This document shows, one piece after another, positions 55,039 through 64,000 of a DNA stretch of 64,000 bases. Position 1 is the first letter of the stretch; the number at the start of each line of letters is the position of its first letter. The notes below the pieces were generated by a model. It was not told the origin of the DNA, did no database searches, and saw nothing but the letters and a program-made list of their open reading frames with translations. Position numbers and translations under genes: made by a program. The stretch is taken from contig NC_072460.1 of the NCBI RefSeq assembly GCF_027596085.1, positions 5,223,512 to 5,287,511 on the forward strand, in the 5' to 3' direction. The DNA comes from Anoplopoma fimbria (taxonomy: Eukaryota; Chordata; Actinopteri; Perciformes; Anoplopomatidae).

Positions 55039-57748
55039 GGAGAGAGAGAGATTGTTTTTCATAGCGTGTGAGGGAGGAGTGAGTAATACCTTAGAAGGAC
55101 CAGAAATTAAACATAAAGATAAAAGCATGTTGGGTATTATTCAGATCTCTGTGACCAAAGGGTGGCAGAGGAAGCTCCAAAGGAAGGGATGACTACATTG
55201 TTTAACCACAGCTGACTACGGTCATCTACCAGCCGGCCTGCTTAAGACTAATTACAGGGAGAGCCCATGACTGGGAGCAATTTGCCTTGCCAATAATTTC
55301 CCGCACCAAGTTACTGAGTGACTGAATGAATAGCAAACAGCGCCACGTGAGGAAAAAGGGTTTCGGTTGGAGACGCGAGAAAAAAAAAAAAAAAAAAAAG
55401 GGGGACACCAGATCGGATAGCTTTTTATTATTTTGCTTCCTAGAAAATGTCCTGAATTGTGACAACAACAAAAAAGGGACAGGAACAAGGGGCATTCATG
55501 TGTGTGGTCGGTGACGCCAGCTGGCTCCTCGTATCGCAGTGGCCTTGGTCCAAGCGGGCGGACATTGACCCCAGATTGTAGAGAACAGAGACCCAACCTA
55601 GAGAGATGTCACCAGAAATCCCCTCCTGTCTAATCCGAAACTGACACTGAGGAATCACATCTGTAATCTTGTGAACTAAATGTATGGACTGCCGGATAAA
55701 GGGGATCTAAATGGCTCCTGTCTCAGAGGTCTGGTTGAGAGACAGTGAACAACAACAACTTTCCCCAAGCTGGAATTGATTAATTATCCTTCTATATTAG
55801 AAGACAATATTTAAATGATTCAATCTCGGAGGTTAAAATCTCTGTTTCATAAATGTCCTTTGAAACAGTCACCTTCAACCCAAGCAGAGAGTGAGGAAGA
55901 GGAGGAGGGGGTATCTGTGGTGGGGCTAGTCAGCAGTGATTTCTCAGGTTTGTGGCCCACTGGAGGGACGAGCAGGAAGCAGTGACGCATTTCACGACAG
56001 GAAACAGAGAAAAAACAAACAAACGCATTCGGCTGGAGTGTTTGCCTCCGACTGTGAGTGACCAGCAGGTTGACCGGTTTTACGATGACCTTAGACTCGT
56101 CTATTTCTGGGCACTTGGACTTGCCTCTTCGCCACAAAGCCTGTGCACAATGAACTGGCAACCGCCGCAGGGGAATCACACACTGATGCATGCCGTTACA
56201 CTGACTGTCCCATCTGACCACAGCTTAACATAACAAAGAGCGCTACTGAAAACAAGTGGAGACTTCACTAAAACCTCTCTACTTCACAGAAGGTGTAAAT
56301 CAACCTCTTTTTAAAAACGCAGAGATCCATGGCCGTACTACCAGTGGTGACTACACGCATGGGGCTTTTGAGAATTATTATGCAACAATAAAAATAAGAT
56401 AGGAAATAGTCGTTTGTTTACATGACAACAACTCAAAGTCCACTTACTAGCTTTTTCCAGAGCATATCATATCTATGTACTAACAATATATATTGATATA
56501 GAAACCAATAGATGCAGATATATACAGTATACAGAGAGAGAGAGAGAGAGAGAGGACTGATGTCAGTGTCAGTTACAGAAGAGCTTATCCATGGCAGGGA
56601 TTCAGGGTCTTGTTTGGCTAGTTTCATATAGTTCTCACAGCTCTACAGTCATGCTCGCAGCTAAATGCTAATATGAATTCATCCTCTTTTGAGATATTTG
56701 AAGTTCTTATTTACAGCTGTGGACCTATTGACATCTTCACCTTACCCAGGCAGAAAACATGGTCATCAAGTCAAAGTTCGGCACTGCCATTCACAAAAAG
56801 CCAAGAGCAAAACGGGATAATGTTTAAGGATATTCAGGAATAATGTTGTTATGTCATTATGTTATAATAATTATTAATATGCGTTTCTTTGTGACATTGC
56901 TGGATTCAGGGGCTGTGGACTCTCTATTGAAGAGACAGGACAGGAAAGAAGAGAGGAAGTTCTGAAGGGAGGACCATCCCTTAACATTTCCATGATCTGA
57001 TGAACACTCGTCACACTCCAGGCTTAATGAGCTCAGTTAAGCATGAAAGTCTAACCAGAAGAAAAATAAGCCAAAACCTGGGTACTAAAAGCAAAGAAAG
57101 AAATCAGGTTATGTGTGTGCAACATAAGCCCCAGCCCATCACCCCCACTGGGACAGCCCAGCTTCAGTTTGTAAGTCAATAAAAAAAGCTAAAAAGAAGA
57201 GTTCGAAAGGTTATCAGTCCCTCCCCTCCCAGGCTGATTTAGGGAGCTCCAAAGACAGCTAATGAAGACGGAGGGGGCGAGCGCCGGTCCTCGCGGGATG
57301 CAGCCCTTACCGGCCTGACCTCGCCACACAGAGCTGAGCAGCTATCAGCTCCGGCCACGCTGCTCATTTCCCACTGAAAACAGCACTCTGCCCGGTGGAG
57401 ACATGCATGACTGAAGGGTCTGCACTACAGAGGGTTACGCAACCCTCAGACACACCGGGGTCTAGTCCACTGCAAAAACAACCACTGGACCATAAGCAGA
57501 CAGTTATTATAGCATCTGGGTTCATCTTTGTATGGCCCTCCCCCCACCCCACATCCGCCGGTGACCCCTTAAAACACCCCCCACCCCTCCGCCACCTCTG
57601 CCCATCACTGTCTGCGCCTGTGGCCTCAGGAAACACACACACATCCATGCACAATTACACCCAAGGCTGGGGTGAGGAGAGGTCCAATGAAATCCTGTCT
57701 AGTGTGGGTATATGTGTAGCTGTGCATCGATAAATGTCAGCATCCTCA

Positions 57749-57750
<2 letters not shown>
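55037..57750. other. Gene-free spacer between arrays
   Basis: A-run at 55380-55399 and GA run at 56534-56553. 57220-57360 has raised GC. No exon recognised. Confidence 0.5.

Positions 57751-57838
<88 letters not shown>
57751..57838. repeat. (TG)44 microsatellite
   Basis: Eighty-eight uninterrupted bases of tg. Confidence 0.98.
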
Positions 57839-57844
<6 letters not shown>

Positions 57845-58427
57845 GAAGAGAGTTTTTGACTGAGTAGGTAATCAGTGATGAGCAGGTGGTTAAGTTGTCC
57901 CTCGGGAAAACGTAACTCCCGGCGGCTAACATATTATAAGATCTGCCATTTGCCCACATTAAATAGAAACAAAGGCTCATTTAATATTGACAAAAAAATA
58001 AATTATACAATACTATAGAGAGTATTCATCCACGCCATCTAAAAGAGTAACAACAAGGCCGGGACAACCCAGTCGATTAAGGTAGAAGGTATTTAGTTGT
58101 CTCCTCAGAATTAAACCAACATTTTGAAGATAGCAACTCTATGACAGAAGCCAATTCTGGTACATTTTGAATCACGGCAGGCAACTTTAAGTCTTGTTTA
58201 AAAAAAGGTACAAAAGGTCAGTTCTATTAAGATGTTCGGTGGTTATTTCCCATGCAGGATTACGACCCTTGAGATGTATAACGCCCGGAGAGATACTGGA
58301 TACATTGATGAGCCTCTGGAGAGAGAAAGACATCTGATCCAGCGAAGAATAATAAATCTGCTGATTAAGGGAACTGCAATGATACCCCTCAAACTGATCT
58401 GTACATCTTTTGGGAGATGTGTTATTT

Positions 58428-58534
<107 letters not shown>

Positions 58535-58688
58535 CTCTGTAGCTGACTGTGGACAGCAGTATGTGATTGCGTCCAAGCCTGCGTGTCTCTGGAATGCGTT
58601 CATCACCACATTGAAGGGTGGGGAGTGGGGGGTGTATTTTTGCATTTTTTTGTTTGCCTTCAGGCTCCACCATTGCAGCATGGAGCTA

Positions 58689-58711
58689 TGTGTGTGTGTG
58701 TGTGTGTGTGT
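58689..58711. repeat. (TG)n microsatellite, short
   Basis: Twenty-three bases of tg. Confidence 0.95.
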
Positions 58712-58819
58712 TTGTATTTGTAGGTGTGCACGTGACGGTTCAGGTATGCAGTCGTTCTGTATCTGTTTGTATGCAGCTGGCATGTCATTTTAATAACAAA
58801 GATGCGCACATATGTCTCC

Positions 58820-58821
<2 letters not shown>

Positions 58822-58854
<33 letters not shown>
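58822..58854. repeat. (TG)n microsatellite
   Basis: Thirty-three bases of gt. Confidence 0.96.
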
Positions 58855-58856
<2 letters not shown>

Positions 58857-58985
58857 ACCCGACAGTTTTGCTACAGCCTCAAGCCACTGACACACACACA
58901 CACACACGTGTGGGAGGAACAGTGGTCACCCTGGAGTCGCCTCAACGGCTAGGCCTAACTGTTGGATGGAATACAGGGAGTGTTT

Positions 58986-59124
<139 letters not shown>

Positions 59125-59504
59125 AACTGTACTCTCTGACTGTTAACCCTTTATAATCCCTGGTTACCTCTCCACTGACTGGGAGCGGTGTGGAAAGTCT
59201 AAAGAGCGGTCATGATACAGTGGGTGTTTGTCTGTTTTAGCCAACAGCCTGCTTAAGTATGCCCTCCCACCCCATACACAAACACACACACAGGCTTTAA
59301 ATAACTGAAGCAACTCCATGCATCTCAGAGAGAAAAGAGAGAGAGACAGACAAGCTCATGAAACTGCCTTGACCTTTATCAGCTCAGACTGTGGACAAAC
59401 CGAAGCACTGCTGCCATGTTAACACTGAGTGATACAGAGAAAATATAAATATCACAGTATTCTAGAACAAATCTTGTGCTTTCAAAAAAAAAGAATTCAG
59501 AAAC

Positions 59505-59718
59505 CCTCTGTTATGTAGATATAATGACTGAGTGGGTAAAGTCTAATAATAGAACAAATGGAACAGTCTGGTAAGTTCAGAAAATCACATCACTGTGCTG
59601 TAATGCAGCGTTTAAAACCAGGAAAAAGGCAACACTTATGCCTTGTTATGATATTACGACATCCAAAAAGTCTAGTTGTATTACTATATCGATATAATAT
59701 TGATATATCACTCAGCCC
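59505..59718. repeat. Dispersed repeat, 3' half
   Basis: Runs from ttatgtagatataatgactg through gtctggtaagttcagaaaat and cagcgtttaaaaccaggaaa to atatcactcagccc. It is the second half of the element whose first half is at 4857-5016 (joined in the consensus I remember). The end is the inverted form of its start. Confidence 0.6.
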
Positions 59719-60196
59719 TGTTGAAACGCTTCCCTTTTATACTTGAAATAAAAGCATCCACGTGAAACACAGCCAGGCAGCCTGCCCTGCTTCTTTTTTT
59801 TTTTTTTTTTTTTAAACACCGTTACAGATGAGGGTGCAGAGAGAATGAAAATAGTCCCGAGGCTGAGCTGCCAAACGTTATGATCAAGACCAGTATTTTT
59901 AGATTTCGGCATTCCATCTCTGGGACAAGAAAGCACAGGCTGTGACACAAAAAGAGACAATGGTATGACAATGTATCATAATGGAGCATTTCTATAGCTC
60001 CGTACGGCTTTTCAAAACTAACACGACAGACTTACATCCCATGTTTGAGATGTTATTTGGAAAGATTGAGTGCATTGACATAAACATGCCATACATGAAC
60101 ACAAGAGCTTAACATATTGACATAAAAATCTTTAAGTCACAACACACTCAAGTGTAATGTTTGCTGTTGATACCAGAGCAACAAACCCACACCCCC

Positions 60197-60198
<2 letters not shown>

Positions 60199-60254
<56 letters not shown>
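60199..60254. repeat. (CA)28 microsatellite
   Basis: Fifty-six bases of ac, right edge of the array cluster. Confidence 0.98.
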
Positions 60255-60256
<2 letters not shown>

Positions 60257-60399
60257 ATCTGCTCAAACAGGACAGGAGGTAAAGTTTACTTACATGGTGT
60301 ATACGAGTCACACAGTGAGATCTTTAAACCCAGGAAGACCAGAAAATGACTCTTCAAAAAGCACCAGTCTCGGGTGACACTGACAGAAAACAGGTCGGA

Positions 60400-60750
60400 G
60401 GTCTGAGTCTGCACGCTTTCCAATGTGCCGGTAAGCTGCCGCTGTGTTCCTGTGTGTCTGCGAGCCAAAGGAGCACTAACCTGAGCGTCTCTCTGCTCCT
60501 CAGACTCATATGCTTCCCTCCTCCTACTGCCGAGGAAGACTCCGCCCACCGTCTGTGTAGAAGCAGGAAGGAGCAGGAGTCAAGAGGGCAGGAAGCAAGA
60601 GCTTTTTCCTCGTAGTCACGTGATCTTCCCGACACTTTCTCATTACCCTGTCACTCCTATGAAGTGCTATTTCCGCCTCCTAATATAGCAGCGGCACCTT
60701 TTAATGCAGGAAACCATGCTGATGGCGGTGGTGGAGGTACAGGAAGAGCG
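60400..60750. promoter_or_regulatory. Promoter-like block with palindromic E-box
   Basis: Holds gtcacgtgat (CACGTG at 60617-60622), a GC-box-like ccgccca near 60543, and ttccgcctcc (an ETS-like GGCGGAA on the minus strand) near 60670. CpG is raised relative to its surroundings. On the minus strand GACGCTCAG|GTTAGT near 60480 could be a donor. It may be a distal fam110a promoter, one of another gene, or neither. Confidence 0.25.
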
Positions 60751-61182
60751 GGTCAAGTGTCAACACCGAGCATCACGGGGAAAACAATCGATATACAGCA
60801 GACACAAATCACAGACGGGTGACTTTACAGCCCTGATCGCTGCTGCTGCTCCTGAGAACTACGGCCTTTTTCTTCCTGCTTACTTTTTATATTTTTGCTG
60901 AACATATAAAACGCATTTCTTTACTGCTCACAAGAAGACTTGTCCAGGGAAATAGCAGGCAGCAGGTGCAGACTGGTCTAAAGTGAGTCTACAGTTTTTA
61001 CGCTACTTTCTATGTACACTACTGGACATATTTCTAGGGCTGCATTGATTTGTCTGCCAATCGATAGGTTGACTGACCTGGAAAGATTGCAGCCATATAT
61101 TTCACAGAAATGTCAATTCAGACATGAGAAAATGGGAAATTTCCAAGGCCATTTACATAATGAAGTGTATGTTTGAAAGGGG

Positions 61183-61553
61183 GCTGCACGGTGGTGTAGT
61201 GGTTAGCACTGTCGCCTCACAGCAAGAGGGGCCCGGGTTCAATTCCCGGGCTGGACAACCTTCTGTGTGGAGTTTGCATGTTCTCCCCGTGTCAGCGTGG
61301 GTTCTCTCCGGGTTCTCCGGCTTCCTCCCACAGTCCAAAGACATGCAGCTTAGGTGCATTGGAGACTCTACATTGCCCGTAGGTGTGGATGTGAGTGTGA
61401 GTGGTTGTCTGTCTCTATATGTCAGCCCAGTGACGGACTGGCGACCTGTCCAGGGTGTTCCCCTGCCTTCACCCATTGACAGCTGAGATCGGCTCCAGCA
61501 CCCTGCGACCCTTAACTGGATAAGCAGGTTACGGAAAATGGATGGATGGATGG
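61183..61553 (+). mobile_element. tRNA-derived SINE with intact target-site duplications
   Basis: The head has pol III boxes: A box in tgtagtggttagcact and B box ggttcaattcc. The body carries gttctccccgtgtcagcgtg and cttcctcccacagtccaaag, a core I associate with V-SINE-type fish SINEs, and the tail is ggatggatggatgg. It is flanked by identical 14-bp copies of atgtttgaaagggg at 61169-61182 and 61554-61567. Open frames over it on both strands are artefacts. Confidence 0.85.
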
Positions 61554-62079
61554 ATGTTTGAAAGGGGCATTTCATTGTAAAAACACAGTTTTGCGAGGAA
61601 CTTTCATCGAGTTGATTTCTGCTGACCCTGTGGACAAAAGGGGTAGCGTGTTTCCGAGGCCCAGAGTCATATTACTGCAGACGGTTGCATAACCTGTTAC
61701 AATGTAAATCAGTTTGATATTACTTCCTATGAATAAGACATAGTTCCTTGGAGAATATTTACGCCTGCTTAAGAAAGCAGACAAACACCATTCATTGACT
61801 GAGTTAAGGTGAATTTACAGCACTACTACATCCCAGCATCCAAACAAAAACACTGACTTCCTCCGAGCCATTCCAGATAACATTAGCCTTTCCTGTCCAA
61901 TAGATTATTCTCAGATCATAAACAATGTATTCTAGTGAGTGCGAAAGTCAAGTAAGGGAAGTGGGATAACAGACAGCTGGTGTAAAAGAAAAAGATTATG
62001 ATTATGAAGGAGGCGTGGTGGGGGATATCCTGTCATTAGGGCCTCCAAAACAGTAGTTCAGCAGAAGCTTCATCTACAG

Positions 62080-62213
62080 GAATACCTCAAGAGTATTGGT
62101 CAGCGATTCTCCGGAGGCAGCAGCGGGGAGCAGACTTCCACTCGGACGCCCTCGCCGTGGAAGGAAAAAAGCTATTGGCAGCTCTGAAGTCAAAGGACGC
62201 ACAGCGGGAGGAG
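62080..62213 (+). other. Orphan exon candidate
   Basis: Acceptor catctacag|ga and donor gag|gtgagat bound 134 nt of raised CpG. One frame is open throughout and reads PQEYWSAILRRQQRGADFHS, then DALAVEGKKLLAALKSKDAQ, then REE, ending in phase 0: a charged, helix-like peptide. A good acceptor at 62330 could continue it as EDQGR and a stop. I do not recognise the protein. Confidence 0.28.
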
Positions 62214-64000
62214 GTGAGATGGGACAATACACATTTCAGCCGGGTCGACAAATTCCAACACCTTCTTCACCTTTCTGTTAACGCCATCAATCACACTCCC
62301 TCCTCCCTTCCCATTTCCCCTGCTTCAGGAGGATCAGGGCAGATAATCACACATTTATCATCTCAGTTCTTCCTCTCATATATCTTTTCTGCTCTTGGGC
62401 AAACATCTACTTTTCTCTACCCAGATCGATCCATTTTCCCCACTCTTTTTTTTTTTTTGTTGCTTCACCTCAAGTCTGTCTTCATACTTTGTCTCGTTTT
62501 CTCTCTTCAACTTTTTTTCACACGATTTCTGTGCCAGGGGGGAAATATTTTCAACATAATACCCTGTGAGCATCATAACCGGCCCTCTGTTTGTGGTAAA
62601 GCACCTCCATGAGAACACACACACCTTTGCTTGGAGACACAGAGGAGGCAGGCGGATTAAGAGTATTAGTGCGAGTGTGTGGTGCCGTCTCATTTAGCCA
62701 AATACTCTGTGATCCATGATGCACACACATAACGCTGAGACCTATTCTGATACCCACTGGATGTTTATTATGCACAAAACGTTAGCTCTAATTCTGCAAT
62801 TTTCCTCTTTGATTCATCAGCTGGAAATGTCTTTCTATAGTGACAGCTGGAGAGGGCGCGGGGTGTAAAGTTACTGCAGCTCCAGCTCCTTTCTCTCATA
62901 CCAAAATCATAAGCTCCGGCACACACATTCCACGAATGCAGGGACACAGCGGGCCAACATCTCATGTTACTGCTCACATCACACACTGGCATGCCCCAGC
63001 AGGCCCCGGTCTCTGTCACCCTGCATCCACAGTTGGGTAAGGTATCAAAACAGGAATCAATCCCCGGAGAAATGAAGCGATCCGGAGACTTCTTTGTCAT
63101 GGTGAACTGTGGCGGAAGCATCTGCTCAAATGTGCAATTCATGTCTTGAATTTGCCTGTGTCAATAGATAAAAGATGGCAGTTGAAATTCAAATTTCAAG
63201 AGGGACTTCTTGAAATGTGTGATTGTGTGTTGACTTTCACGTGCTCAAAACGGGCTGCAAACGGACACAAACAAATATTTTGGGCTTGTTTAAGCATTGA
63301 GAGTTCTTTAAAGGCGACATGTGACTTGTTTCAAAGCCTTTGAGCCCTTCCTTAAAACAAATGTAGCAGATAAACAAAGCAGACAGCCCAGCAGCAGAGA
63401 AAGCTCTGTATTCAATGTAAATAAGGTGCGTCCCTCCATGCCCCCCTACACGAACTAGAAACCCTCTTCAGTCCTTCGGGGGACATCTTACCCTGAACTA
63501 CCGCCTGGGACAGCGAAGGATACTATGTCTTCACAAACGCAGAGCAAACTTACAAGGGTCAGGTGATATGATGTGACATACAAACAGACAACAGAAATTT
63601 GTCAGCCGGTAGAGATTTAAATGTACACTTCCATCAAGCAGCTACTCCTTTAATATCCCTGCTTGCACTAGGACACTGCAGGAAACACTGCAACGACCAC
63701 ATTTACATTAACACTGAGAGAATATTTTATTCATGGCGCCCACTTCTACTCTGTATTAGAGGGGACCTATAGTGAGTTAGTATTGCACTTCCAGTTGTGG
63801 GACTCACGAGAGACAGGAGAGGTTGAAGGTACAAGGTTATATTTGTTCTCCCACGAGGGGAAATGTGTTTCTTTTTCAAAGAAAAGGCATCATCATCGAC
63901 AGATCAACACAATCAATTCTCAGAGCTCGAGCAGGGAAACGGTGATTCATTTAAACTAAACATAAAGAGTGCAAGTGTGCAAAGCAGGTGCAACGAATGC
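62214..64000. other. Right edge, no gene recognised
   Basis: An open frame on the minus strand at 62768-63142 has ten or so cysteines but no recognisable domain. Otherwise nothing is supported. Confidence 0.45.

Noticed and set aside
61124..61575. Open frames of 120 and 140 codons on both strands
   Set aside because: They lie over the SINE and are translations of its non-coding sequence.
62768..63142. 124-codon cysteine-containing frame on the minus strand
   Set aside because: Cysteine spacing fits no family I know, and there is no splice or promoter context. A plus-strand frame over the same bases looks equally good.

Overview
This is nuclear DNA from a ray-finned fish, most likely a percomorph teleost. 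The evidence is two vertebrate genes with split or single-exon structure, very many CA/TG microsatellites, Tc1-type miniature transposons, and several dispersed repeats that I recognise from memory as common in percomorph genomes. There are no bacterial, phage or CRISPR features. I recognise only two protein-coding genes, both on the minus strand. Nearly all other open frames are chance, or read through CA/TG arrays and repeats.

Left part (about 2.2-11.2 kb): the complete nsfl1c gene, encoding p47, a cofactor of the p97/VCP ATPase. Nine coding exons join to 374 codons with consistent phases and GT-AG introns. The order of parts is UBA domain, acidic linker, basic nuclear-signal-like stretch, SEP domain, SHP box and UBX domain. 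The start codon lies in a CpG-rich promoter. A poly(A) signal with a GU-rich downstream element fits a 1.1 kb 3' UTR. Intron 1 holds two Tc1-derived miniature elements, intron 5 a long TG array, and the exon 8 acceptor uses a triplet repeat as its pyrimidine tract.

Middle part (about 11.2-49 kb): about 38 kb in which I recognise no gene. It holds old interspersed repeats, CA/TG arrays, a degenerate 36-nt tandem repeat (27.7-28.4 kb), two neighbouring perfect inverted repeats (24.6 kb), and several low-repeat stretches that could be conserved regulatory DNA.

Right part (about 49.2-51.8 kb): fam110a, a centrosome/spindle-pole protein gene with a single coding exon. Its conserved N- and C-terminal regions are present, but the frame is broken twice, each time by one missing base in a four-base G/C run. 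A 5' UTR splice acceptor lies 9 nt before the ATG, and a promoter-like block with a TATA-like box and CCAAT boxes lies about 1 kb upstream.

Far right (about 51.8-64 kb): an unusually dense group of CA/TG arrays (52.5-60.3 kb), a promoter-like block with an E-box (60.4-60.75 kb), a tRNA-derived SINE with 14-bp target-site duplications (61.2-61.6 kb), and one possible orphan exon (62.08-62.21 kb).

NSFL1C and FAM110A both map to human 20p13, so this is a compact piece of conserved synteny. Nothing in the sequence shows that the two proteins work together. p47 acts in p97-dependent membrane fusion and Golgi reassembly, and FAM110A at the centrosome and mitotic spindle. I saw no convincing sign of a wholly new system. 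The best leads are the broken fam110a frame, the microsatellite cluster and its inverted TG/CA pair, the 36-nt repeat and the two orphan exon candidates.
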